A stretch of 64,000 bases of DNA from contig CAYGXD010000004.1 in NCBI GenBank assembly GCA_964353705.1, forward strand, positions 6,599-70,598, read 5' to 3'. Below are positions 57,074-64,000 of the stretch, one piece after another (within the stretch, counting starts at the first letter, position 1; the number at the start of each line of letters is the position of its first letter). The translations under genes were made by a program, and so were the position numbers. The notes below the pieces were generated by a model. That model saw only the letters and a program-made list of their open reading frames with translations. It did no database searches and had not been told where the DNA came from. The DNA comes from UBA8522 sp964353705 (GTDB taxonomy: Bacteria > Acidobacteriota > Aminicenantia > Aminicenantales > UBA8522).

Positions 57074-57088
57074 TCCGGGCCGGACCGG

Positions 57089-57113
57089 CCGGAGACCGGA
57101 CCCCGATCTCCGG
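57089..57113 (+). other. Hairpin between DUF885 and tatD genes
   Basis: A perfect 7-bp inverted repeat CCGGAGA / TCTCCGG with an 11-base loop in the 59-base spacer, followed by an A-rich stretch rather than U. It may be an attenuating or stabilising element between two co-oriented genes. Confidence 0.35.
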
Positions 57114-57132
57114 AAAGATAGACAGTATCCTC

Positions 57133-57909
57133 ATGGAAATCGCCGACTCCCATGCTCATTTGGACATGTCCGAGTTCGACCCGGACCGTAAAGAGGCCGT
57201 GGGACGGGCTCAGGCCGGCGGCGTCAAGCACATCCTCTGCCCCCTCGACCTGACGGTTCCGGAGAGCCTGTCCCGGATTCTCGACCTCAAGCAGGAATTT
57301 CCGGGGATCGCGGCCGCGGCGGGGATCCATCCGCACCAAGCCAAATCCTATTCGCCTTCTCACCTCGAAGCGATCCGCCGGCTGGCCGGGGCCAGCCAGA
57401 TCTCGGCGCTCGGGGAGATCGGCCTCGACCACCACTATGACTATTCCCCTGCGGCAGCTCAGGCCGATGTCTTCAGAGCCCAGCTCCGTCTTGCCCGGGA
57501 GCTGGGACTTCCCGTCATCATCCACAGCCGGGAAGCAGGAAGGGAAATCCTGGCCGCGGTTAAGGAAGAAAAGTTCAACTGCGGCGGCGTGCTCCATTGT
57601 TTCACCGAGGACCGTGAAACCGCCGAGCAGATGATCGAGCAGGGCTTCTTTGTCTCCTTTTCGGGGATCCTGACTTACCCCAGCGCACGAAACCTCAGGG
57701 AAATCGCCGCCGGACTCCCTCTGGACAAGATCCTTGTCGAGACGGATTCCCCCTACCTTGTGCCCCAGACGCTGCGCAGCGTCAGGAAAAGGAACGAACC
57801 CCTTTTCGTCATCGAAACGGCCAAGGTGCTGGCCGGACTCAAGAACGTGCCGCTGGAGGAGATAGCCGCTCTCACCCTGCGCAACTATCACGCCGCCTTC
57901 AGGCTTTGA
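57133..57909 (+). CDS. tatD: TatD-family metal-dependent DNase
   Basis: A 258-residue TIM-barrel hydrolase. Metal ligands are visible in ADSHAHLDMSEFD (N-terminus), LGEIGLDHHYDYSP (Glu, near 97), IIHSREAGREIL, VLHCFTEDRETAEQ and LVETDSPYLVPQ (Asp near 206). The family comprises Mg-dependent 3'-5' exonucleases or deacylases. Its SD is poor, suggesting coupling to an upstream message. Its 3' end overlaps the convergent MttB-like gene end by 11 bases. Confidence 0.93.
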   Translation: MEIADSHAHLDMSEFDPDRKEAVGRAQAGGVKHILCPLDLTVPESLSRILDLKQEFPGIAAAAGIHPHQAKSYSPSHLEAIRRLAGASQISALGEIGLDHHYDYSPAAAQADVFRAQLRLARELGLPVIIHSREAGREILAAVKEEKFNCGGVLHCFTEDRETAEQMIEQGFFVSFSGILTYPSARNLREIAAGLPLDKILVETDSPYLVPQTLRSVRKRNEPLFVIETAKVLAGLKNVPLEEIAALTLRNYHAAFRL

Positions 57910-59347
57910 CCGACTCGATTATCCGGCGGAGCTCCAGTTCGAGGGCCGGCTCGAGCGGGGCGGGCCGGTGAGTCTCGAGAATGCTCTTGGCCCGAGCCCC
58001 GGCCCAGTCGGGCGCGCTATCCCTTTTTTGTTCCCAAACGGAAATGGGCCGGCGGTCCAGGAAGGAGTTCATCCAGAGCTCCCGCACGTGACGTTTGGTA
58101 TGGCTGTGGGTCAGGAACGTCCCTCCGGGTCCCACCTCTTCAATCGCATCTATGGCCAGAGTCTCTTCGTTGACGGCAATTCCCTCCATCATCTTGACGA
58201 CGATCCCGAAGATTTCACAGTCCATGATCATCTGAGCAAACGACCAGACGGTGCTCCCGGCGAGCAGGCCGACGCCCAGGAGCATATCCGACATGGACAA
58301 CGACGCCATGAAAGTCGAAAGCGAGTTCTCCAGTCCGGCCTGCCAATTCGGTTCTTTGGCTCCGGTCGCGAAAGACCCCATCGAGAGCGGAACCCGGTAG
58401 AAATCGGCCAGCCGGTTGCTGGCCGCGCCGAACAGGAAATCCTCAGGCCCCCCCCCTGTGTAAGCACCCGTCCTGGGGTCCATCAACGTCTGGGCGGCCG
58501 CATAATAGACAGGCGCTCCGGGATGGGCGAGTTCAATGAGCGCCAGGCCGCTCAACACTTCCGCATTGGCCACGACGAGGTTGCCGGCCAGGGTCGCGGG
58601 CGCCGAAGAAAGGCCTGACGCCATGCTCATGAAACCCACGGGAAGCCCGAACTCCGCGCCGGTCAGGGCGGCTTCGAGGCTTCCGCCGTCATGGGCCAAG
58701 GGAGAGACCGTGCATTCCATGACCGAAAGCAGCGGCCGCTTCCGCAGAGCGTCCTTCCCTCCGGCAAGCAGAGAGGCCATTTCGACGGCGCCGCGGGCTT
58801 CTCTTCCCGAGTAGATACTTTCCGTCTGGACGTGCTTGGTCGAACTCCTCCAGATGGCCAGGAGTTCGTGGAGGCCCCGCGTTTCGGGCGGACAGTCCTG
58901 GGCGGAGACGGGCACCCAGTGAAAGGCCACTTCCTCCAGATAGTCGGCGACACGGGCGATGTCGGCCACATCCTGGAGGACCGACCGGCGTCGTTCCCCC
59001 GTCCGGAGGTCGATGACTTCGACACCACAGCCGTCGGTTCCGACATAGATGTGGTTCCCGTCAAGCGGCAGGTCCAGGGCCGGGTTGCGGGCCGCTAAAG
59101 TATAGACCGGGGGAGCCATCCGGAGAGCCTCCTCGATCAGCCGTCCGGGCGCCTTAACGATCATCGACCCGGTGTCCACCCGGGCGCCGTGAGATCTCCA
59201 GATATCCAAAGCCTTCGTCGACGGGAATCTGATGCCCGCTTTCTCAATCACCCTCAAGCTGGCCTCGTGGATCTTCTGCACCTCTTCCGAACTGAGGATA
59301 TTCAGGCTCAACCGGGGGTTGGAAACGGACTTGATCTTTTCGCTCAC
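57899..59347 (-). CDS. MttB-superfamily corrinoid methyltransferase, non-pyrrolysine
   Basis: A 482-residue TIM-barrel protein of the trimethylamine methyltransferase family (MttB-like). Pieces: SLNILSSEEVQKIHEASLRVIEKAGIRF at the N-terminus, VGTDGCGVEVIDLRTGERR, GFMSMASGLSSAPATLAGNLVVANAEVLSGLALI and GPGGTFLTHSHTKRHVRELWMNSFLDRRP at the end. The frame is continuous with no internal TAG, so it belongs to the non-Pyl branch whose known members demethylate glycine betaine, proline betaine, carnitine or similar. Start is GTG at 59347 with AAGGAG 7 bases upstream; it overlaps the permease stop by 4 bases (GTGA). No corrinoid protein gene is adjacent. Confidence 0.9.
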   Translation of the reverse strand: MSEKIKSVSNPRLSLNILSSEEVQKIHEASLRVIEKAGIRFPSTKALDIWRSHGARVDTGSMIVKAPGRLIEEALRMAPPVYTLAARNPALDLPLDGNHIYVGTDGCGVEVIDLRTGERRRSVLQDVADIARVADYLEEVAFHWVPVSAQDCPPETRGLHELLAIWRSSTKHVQTESIYSGREARGAVEMASLLAGGKDALRKRPLLSVMECTVSPLAHDGGSLEAALTGAEFGLPVGFMSMASGLSSAPATLAGNLVVANAEVLSGLALIELAHPGAPVYYAAAQTLMDPRTGAYTGGGPEDFLFGAASNRLADFYRVPLSMGSFATGAKEPNWQAGLENSLSTFMASLSMSDMLLGVGLLAGSTVWSFAQMIMDCEIFGIVVKMMEGIAVNEETLAIDAIEEVGPGGTFLTHSHTKRHVRELWMNSFLDRRPISVWEQKRDSAPDWAGARAKSILETHRPAPLEPALELELRRIIESVKA

Positions 59348-60792
59348 TTCAGGGCTCCTTTCTGAAGGGCATCTTCGGCTTTCGACTTCCTTCGCCAATA
59401 GAGATAAGCGGGGATGCCCAGGCCCAGCATGAGCAGGCCGAGCAGGGATTTCTGAGGCTCGGAGACGACGGTATTGATGAAGATGAGGAGGTTGATCAGG
59501 GCAAAAAGGATGGGGACGACGGGATACCCCCATGTCCGGTAAGGGCGGGGTAGATGAGGATGCTTGCGGCGCAGGACGATGACGGCCAGTCCGGTGGCGC
59601 CGAAAAAGATGACCAGGGCGAAAACGACGAATTCATAAAGATCCTGGTAAGTCCCCGTGAGGCACAGAAGACAGGACCAGATGGCCTGCCCGATGAGGGC
59701 TTTGGAAGGAACACGGTACCGGGGATGGACATAGCTCATGGCGCGGAAGAAGAGCTTGTCATCGGCCATAGCCATGTAAACCCTCGGGCCGAACAGGATG
59801 TTCGCGCTCAGGCAGCCGAATATGGAGGCGGCGATGGCCGCCGTGAAGATGGACGTGGCCGTCGGACCAAAGAGCTGGCTCGAGGCCAGCTCGCCGACCC
59901 GGGCGACGCCGCGCATTTTGTCCACCGGAAGGGCCAGGATATAGACAACGTTAACCAGAAGGTAGATGAGGGTGATGCTTAAGGTTCCCAAAAGAAGCCC
60001 AAGGGGAATGTTGCGCTCTGGCTTCTTGATCTCCTCCGCGGTGCAGTTGATGGCATACCAGCCGTCATAGGTCCAGAGGGCGGCGATCAAGGCTAACCCG
60101 AAAAGAGTGATGGCGTTAGGGATGGACTCCGGGCCGCCTCGGAAGAGGTCAGCAACGCTGCTTATCCCCGCCCGCTTTCCCATCGTCAAACCCAGGACGA
60201 CCAAGGCCAGGACCGACCCGATACGGAGGAAGGTGAAGATGTTCTGGACGATCGCCCCGCTCTTGACACCGAAATAGTTCACTCCGGTCAGGAAGACGAT
60301 CATGGCCGCAGCGACCAACTGTCCGGCGTAGAGCGAGTAGGGCTGCCCGAAGACGGTTGTCTTTACGAGCAGGCTCTGCGTGGACAATGCGGGGAAGAAG
60401 TAGCCGAAGAACTCGGCGAAGCCGACGGCCAGGGCGGCGATTCCCCCGCCCATGATGAACCAGAAAAAGCCCCAGCCGTAGAGATACCCGGCGAACGGCC
60501 CGTAGGCCTCCCGGATATAGACATATTGCCCGCCCGCGCGGGGATACATGGCTCCGAGCTCGGCGCAGGAAAGGGCACCGCCGAGCGTGAACAAGCCGCC
60601 GACAAGCCAGACCAGCAGCAGCCAGCCCGGCGAAGGCAAGTATTCGAGGATGAAGCCCGAGGTCATGAAGATCCCGGAGCCGATGACCGCGCCGATGACG
60701 AGAAACGTGGTGTCCAGCAGGTTGAGCCGCCGCAGGAGCTGAGGTTTAGCCGGGCTGGCGATGGGCTCGGGTGACTTGGCTGGATTCGGCAT
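59344..60792 (-). CDS. APC-family amino acid permease
   Basis: A 482-residue membrane protein with about 12 segments and N-terminal LDTTFLVIGAVIGSGIFMTSGF, then ALSCAELGAMYPRAGGQYVYIREAYGPF; the C-terminal PHLPRPYRTWGYPVVPILFAL is shared with the permease at 11881-13209. Stop and GTG start of the MttB-like gene overlap, so both are made from one message. It may import the methylated compound that the methyltransferase uses. It has a strong promoter. Confidence 0.92.
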   Translation of the reverse strand: MPNPAKSPEPIASPAKPQLLRRLNLLDTTFLVIGAVIGSGIFMTSGFILEYLPSPGWLLLVWLVGGLFTLGGALSCAELGAMYPRAGGQYVYIREAYGPFAGYLYGWGFFWFIMGGGIAALAVGFAEFFGYFFPALSTQSLLVKTTVFGQPYSLYAGQLVAAAMIVFLTGVNYFGVKSGAIVQNIFTFLRIGSVLALVVLGLTMGKRAGISSVADLFRGGPESIPNAITLFGLALIAALWTYDGWYAINCTAEEIKKPERNIPLGLLLGTLSITLIYLLVNVVYILALPVDKMRGVARVGELASSQLFGPTATSIFTAAIAASIFGCLSANILFGPRVYMAMADDKLFFRAMSYVHPRYRVPSKALIGQAIWSCLLCLTGTYQDLYEFVVFALVIFFGATGLAVIVLRRKHPHLPRPYRTWGYPVVPILFALINLLIFINTVVSEPQKSLLGLLMLGLGIPAYLYWRRKSKAEDALQKGALK

Positions 60793-60806
60793 TTTTCTTC
60801 CCCCGG

Positions 60807-60835
60807 CTTATATCAAAGTCCGGCTCCCCAGTCAA
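60807..60835 (-). promoter_or_regulatory. Promoter for the permease-MttB operon
   Basis: On the minus strand TTGACT (60830-60835) and TATAAG (60807-60812) are each one base off consensus with a 17-base spacer, 14 bases before the ATG. Confidence 0.7.
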
Positions 60836-60863
60836 CCGCAACCCTCTTCCCAGCGGAATTGGT

Positions 60864-61982
60864 TTACAGGACCTGCTCGAGCGCTTTGGCGAAATGCTCG
60901 TTTTCTTCTTCTAGACCTGTCGATACACGGATGCAGTTGGGCAGGCCAAAAGCACGAAGTGGCCGCACGATGATACCCTTGTGCAGGAGTTTATCGTACA
61001 GCCTGTCAACCGCTTCCTCAGAGTCCAGGACTATGGTCACAAAATTGGCATGCGAATTGAGGTAGCGGATGTCCAAACGGTTGAAGAGCTCATAATAAAA
61101 CTGAAGGCCGACCCGATTAAGCCGAAGGGTCTCTTCCAAGAAATCCGAGTCGCTCATGGCCGCGACCCCGGCCGCTTGGGCCAGATGGCTTGGCTCAAAG
61201 GTGAGTTTGACTTTCATGAGGTTAGAGATAAGCGGTTCGGCGGCGAAGCCGTAACCGATGCGGACGCCCGCCAAGCCGTAGGCCTTGGAGAATGTCCGCA
61301 GCGTAATGACGTTATCGAGCCGGTACTGCATGGAATCCGGGAAGACCGGGTCATGATGGGCGAATTCGAAATAGGCTTCGTCCAGGATGACCAGAACGCG
61401 TTCGGGGACGCGTTTCATGAAATCGCGAAATTCGCTCACCGAGAAAATCGTGCCCGTCGGGTTGTTGGGATTGGCCAGGTAGATGACCTTGGTCTTTTCA
61501 TGGATATGATCGGCAATCGCCCCCAGGTCAAATCGGTACTCCTTAAGGGGAACTTCATTGAGCCTTATCCCCCGCGACTGGGCCTGGATCCGGAAGCTGA
61601 TAAAGGAATTAGCCGAGGTCAGCGCCTCCTCGTCGTCCAAAAGGAACGTGCCCATGATGACGGCGATAATACCCTCCGAACCGTGGGCCGCAAAGACGTT
61701 ATCGCTTTTGACGTCATAGCGCTTGGCCAGAGCCTGCCGCAGATCATAGAAGTCGGGGCTCGGATAACGGTTGACGCCGGGCAGGGCCTCATGCATGGCT
61801 CGCAAGGCCTGGGGTGACGCGCCCAGGGGGTTTTCATTGGAGGCCAGTTTGACAACCCTCTTCAAACCCAGCTCGCGTTGCAGTTCCTCGATCGATTTCC
61901 CCGCCTGGTAAGGCTCCAGTGATTGGATATGCCGAGGCACCAGTAGCCGGGATGGTGTTTCCGCCTTGCTCTGGCTGTTCAT
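60864..61982 (-). CDS. hisC: Histidinol-phosphate aminotransferase
   Basis: A 372-residue PLP-dependent aminotransferase. SLEPYQAGKSIEELQRELGL and KLASNENPLGASPQALRAM are the HisC N-terminal signature; the PLP lysine lies in LRTFSKAYGLAGVRIGYG near 230, and YLANPNNPTGTIFS and VLVILDEAYFEFA line the cofactor. It may also act on aromatic amino acids. AGGAG about 9 bases before the ATG at 61982 marks the start; a longer frame to 62198 crosses the leader and promoter. No other his gene is in the window. Confidence 0.92.
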   Translation of the reverse strand: MNSQSKAETPSRLLVPRHIQSLEPYQAGKSIEELQRELGLKRVVKLASNENPLGASPQALRAMHEALPGVNRYPSPDFYDLRQALAKRYDVKSDNVFAAHGSEGIIAVIMGTFLLDDEEALTSANSFISFRIQAQSRGIRLNEVPLKEYRFDLGAIADHIHEKTKVIYLANPNNPTGTIFSVSEFRDFMKRVPERVLVILDEAYFEFAHHDPVFPDSMQYRLDNVITLRTFSKAYGLAGVRIGYGFAAEPLISNLMKVKLTFEPSHLAQAAGVAAMSDSDFLEETLRLNRVGLQFYYELFNRLDIRYLNSHANFVTIVLDSEEAVDRLYDKLLHKGIIVRPLRAFGLPNCIRVSTGLEEENEHFAKALEQVL

Positions 61983-62027
61983 TCTTTGACTCTCCTGCCT
62001 GTCCAAAAAGCATAACCCTCGGCCTGG

Positions 62028-62055
62028 GGAGGACGCGCCTCCGACGCGTCTCTCC
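62028..62055 (-). promoter_or_regulatory. Stable hairpin in the hisC leader
   Basis: On the minus strand GGAG-A-GACGCG pairs with CGCGTCCTCC: ten base pairs with one bulged A and a 7-base loop. It ends about 45 bases before the hisC ATG, inside a predicted leader of about 107 bases. No T-box sequence and no His-rich leader peptide is visible, and no U-tract follows. Confidence 0.45.
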
Positions 62056-62095
62056 TCCGGGACATGGACGAGAATCCATGTGGCCGGGAGCCAGA

Positions 62096-62125
62096 ATCCT
62101 AGCTCCTGCCGAACCTGAAAGTCAA
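62096..62125 (-). promoter_or_regulatory. Promoter for hisC
   Basis: On the minus strand TTGACT (62120-62125) and TAGGAT (62096-62101) are spaced 18 bases; predicted transcription start near 62089. Confidence 0.55.
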
Positions 62126-62141
62126 GCGGCAATAGTGGTTT

Positions 62142-62171
62142 TTGACATCCGTTTTTGGATTGATGTAAGCT
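62142..62171 (+). promoter_or_regulatory. Candidate promoter for the CocE-type hydrolase
   Basis: A perfect TTGACA (62142-62147) and a weaker TAAGCT (62166-62171) are spaced 18 bases; predicted leader of about 45 bases ending in AGGAGAAGAAA before ATG. Confidence 0.45.
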
Positions 62172-62222
62172 GGGGAACCGGTATTCGGAAGACGGCAATA
62201 GGCCTCTCGGCAGGAGAAGAAA

Positions 62223-64000
62223 ATGAGAACTCCCGGTAGATCAAACCGACTGGCGCGAGTCTTCGTCCTGGTCATCCTGTTTGGGAACGCTTTGACCTTC
62301 CTCTTTGCCGCGCAAGAGAAGTCCTCTGCAGTCGAGGTCGAAAAAAATGTCGCGGCGGTGATGCGCGACGGAGCCCTGCTCAGGGCCGACATCTATCGTC
62401 CGGAAACCGCAGACAAGGTCCCGGTGATCCTAGTGCGCACGCCCTACAGCAAAGACCTGTATGCCGGATACAGCACTTTTCCCCGCCTGGCCGCCGCGAG
62501 CGGTTACGCGGTCATCGTCCAGGATGTCCGGGGCCGCTTCGCCTCGGAAGGTGTTTTTTCGCCCTACGTCCAGGAGCTCAACGACGGCTACGATTCCGTC
62601 GAGTGGGCGGCCGCGCTCCCCTTCTCCAACGGCAAAGTGGGGATGCAGGGATGTTCCTATCTGGGCGCAGTCCAGTGGCAGGCCGCGGTCATGAATCCGC
62701 CCCACCTCATAGCCATTTTCCCCCAGTGCACCTTCGCCAACGGACGGCATTTCTTCTTTATCTCCGGGGCCTTTGACCTGAGCTGGATCTCCTGGCTCAA
62801 CGGACGAATCCCCGACATGAAGCGGCGCCAGGGGATGGCCGGTGCTGAGGCCTCCGACGAAGAGGCCGACCGGCAATGGTCGGACCACAAATGGGAATGG
62901 CTGAACTTCCTCCCGCTCAAGGGGTTTCCCCTCATCAAAGACTGGTGCCCCTACTATTATGAATGGCTCGACCATCCCGACGACGGCCCCTTCTGGGATT
63001 TCGCCGACGTCGAAAAAAAACACGCCGAGGTCTCCGTCCCCGCTTACAGCCTTACCGGCTGGTTCGATGACGGATACGGCCAGCCCGGAGCCATCCGGAA
63101 TTTCCTGGGCATGCGCCGCAACGGCCGGACCGCCCAAGCCCGGAAGGGGCAGAAGCTCATCATCGGCCCCTGGACTCACTGCGATCCTCGCTCCCAAGCC
63201 GGCGGGATGGATTTCGGCCCGGACGCCGCCGTGGATGTATACGCCCTTGTCCTCCGCTGGTTCGATTATTGGCTCAAGGGGATCGACAACGGGATCATGC
63301 GGGAGCCCCCGGTCCGCTATTTCGTCATGGGCGAAAACATCTGGCGCTCCGAATCGGAGTGGCCGCCGGCGGGGGCTGAGCCGACATCGTTCTATTTTTC
63401 CAGCCGGAGAGCCGCCAATTCACTCTACGGAGACGGAACCTTGAGCCGGACCAAACCGGAGAAGCAAAACCCGGACCGCTATACTTACGACCCGGCCAAT
63501 CCCGTCACGGATCATTTCTTCGAAACGCCGGGGCCCCGGGACAACCGTCCCTTTGAGGCGAGGAACGATGTCCTGGTTTATACCTCGGCACCGCTGCCGC
63601 AGGACATGGAAGTGACGGGAGATATCCAAGCGGAAGTCTGGGCCTCCTCCTCGGCAAAGGACACGGACTTTATCGTCAAAATAACCGACGTTCATCCTTC
63701 GGGGCTCTCTCAAAATATCACCCCGCCCCTCTCCGGAGTCAGCCGCGCGCGCTACCGGGATTCGGAGTCGAACCCCTCTCTACTAGACCCCGGCCGGGTC
63801 ACCCGTTTCCTGATCGGCTCCATGTCCACGAGCCACGTCTTCAGGAAAGGGCACAGAATCAGGGTCTGGCTCAGCTCAAGCTTTTTTCCCCATGTCGACC
63901 GGAACCCGAACACGGGTCATGCCTTCGGCGAAGATACCGAGATGGTCCCGGCGGACCAAATAATTCACCACGACGCCGAGCATCCCTCCCGCATCATCCT
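62223..64000 (+). CDS. CocE/NonD-family (S15-type) hydrolase, partial at window end
   Basis: 592 residues are visible and the frame is open at the edge. A signal peptide (hydrophobic 12-28, ending FAAQE) precedes an alpha/beta-hydrolase domain: MRDGALLRADIYRP, PVILVRTPYSKD, VQDVRGRFASEG, nucleophile Ser145 in GCSYLG, and GPWTHCDP with the likely catalytic His. From about 395 the X-Pro dipeptidyl-peptidase C-terminal jelly-roll follows (VLVYTSAPLPQDMEVTGDI). It hydrolyses esters, amides or peptides outside the cytosol; cocaine esterase and Xaa-Pro peptidases share the fold. SD AGGAG sits 7 bases before ATG. Confidence 0.9.
   Translation, partial: MRTPGRSNRLARVFVLVILFGNALTFLFAAQEKSSAVEVEKNVAAVMRDGALLRADIYRPETADKVPVILVRTPYSKDLYAGYSTFPRLAAASGYAVIVQDVRGRFASEGVFSPYVQELNDGYDSVEWAAALPFSNGKVGMQGCSYLGAVQWQAAVMNPPHLIAIFPQCTFANGRHFFFISGAFDLSWISWLNGRIPDMKRRQGMAGAEASDEEADRQWSDHKWEWLNFLPLKGFPLIKDWCPYYYEWLDHPDDGPFWDFADVEKKHAEVSVPAYSLTGWFDDGYGQPGAIRNFLGMRRNGRTAQARKGQKLIIGPWTHCDPRSQAGGMDFGPDAAVDVYALVLRWFDYWLKGIDNGIMREPPVRYFVMGENIWRSESEWPPAGAEPTSFYFSSRRAANSLYGDGTLSRTKPEKQNPDRYTYDPANPVTDHFFETPGPRDNRPFEARNDVLVYTSAPLPQDMEVTGDIQAEVWASSSAKDTDFIVKITDVHPSGLSQNITPPLSGVSRARYRDSESNPSLLDPGRVTRFLIGSMSTSHVFRKGHRIRVWLSSSFFPHVDRNPNTGHAFGEDTEMVPADQIIHHDAEHPSRII

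Noticed and set aside
57899..59347. Pyrrolysine-encoding mttB
   Set aside because: The reading frame has no in-frame TAG and is full length without read-through.

Overview
The window reads as a chromosomal segment from a diderm (Gram-negative type) heterotrophic, probably anaerobic bacterium. BamA, OmpH/Skp, LpxA, LpxI, FabZ and LolCD imply an outer membrane with lipid A. Abundant iron-sulfur/flavin NAD(P) enzymes, alanine dehydrogenase, a CoA-transferase and a corrinoid-type (MttB family) methyltransferase imply fermentative or syntrophic amino-acid and methyl metabolism. The DNA is GC-rich and densely coding. The mix (GH109 and DUF1028 proteins, SpoIVB-S55 protease next to a secreted beta-propeller, LonB-type protease, NuoEFG-like/Nfn cluster) suggests Candidatus Aminicenantes or another Acidobacteriota-related lineage; that placement is inference, since no rRNA is present. 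I see no phage, insertion sequence, CRISPR array, rRNA or tRNA gene. No stretch over 300 bases lacks a gene; the longest gap is about 240 bases at 61983-62222.

Layout. 1-2541 (+): a DUF1028 protein and a Tat-exported GH109-like enzyme. 2534-6974 (-): spermidine synthase, a CBM9-like protein and a FecCD/BtuCD-type ABC importer behind a near-consensus promoter. 6991-13209 (-): SpoIID/LytB-type envelope protein, class A beta-lactamase-like hydrolase with its own promoter and operator-like palindrome, MFS exporter and an APC permease. 13318-15602 (+): a lipoprotein-sorting-like secreted protein and an M48 lipoprotein protease. 15652-26857 (-): a long envelope and housekeeping run transcribed toward low coordinates (enoyl-CoA hydratase, ribH, nusB, lysS, lolC, lolD, then bamA, ompH, fabZ, lpxA, lpxI and a Gfo/Idh/MocA oxidoreductase). 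26898-29402 (+): LonB-type protease. 29404-31364 (-): pseudouridine synthase, a small outer-membrane barrel and a stand-alone pyruvate-kinase C-terminal domain. 31455-33934 (+): two MacB-type permeases without an ATPase gene.

33961-45299 (-) is the most interesting region: one apparent operon of nine genes starting at a promoter before alanine dehydrogenase and continuing through NuoE-like, NuoF-like, NuoG-like, NfnA, NfnB, a CoA-transferase, RNase HIII and a long AlaX editing protein. It looks like a soluble NADH/NADPH/ferredoxin oxidoreductase built from HydBC/NuoEF and Nfn parts but without a hydrogenase, with a NuoG-like subunit whose molybdopterin domain lacks the usual metal ligand. A plausible job is recycling NADH from alanine oxidation.

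45314-55198: amidohydrolase and metallo-beta-lactamase-fold hydrolase (-), EF-P (+), a beta-propeller/S55 protease pair (-), an NAD-dependent epimerase (+), a DsbD-N-like protein (-) and FabH (+). 55211-64000: DUF885 protein and TatD nuclease (+), a non-pyrrolysine MttB family methyltransferase co-translated with an APC permease (-), HisC with a structured leader (-), and a CocE/S15-type hydrolase (+) that runs off the end.

Many intergenic spacers hold good sigma70-like -35/-10 pairs, listed separately; convincing intrinsic terminators with U-tracts are scarce.
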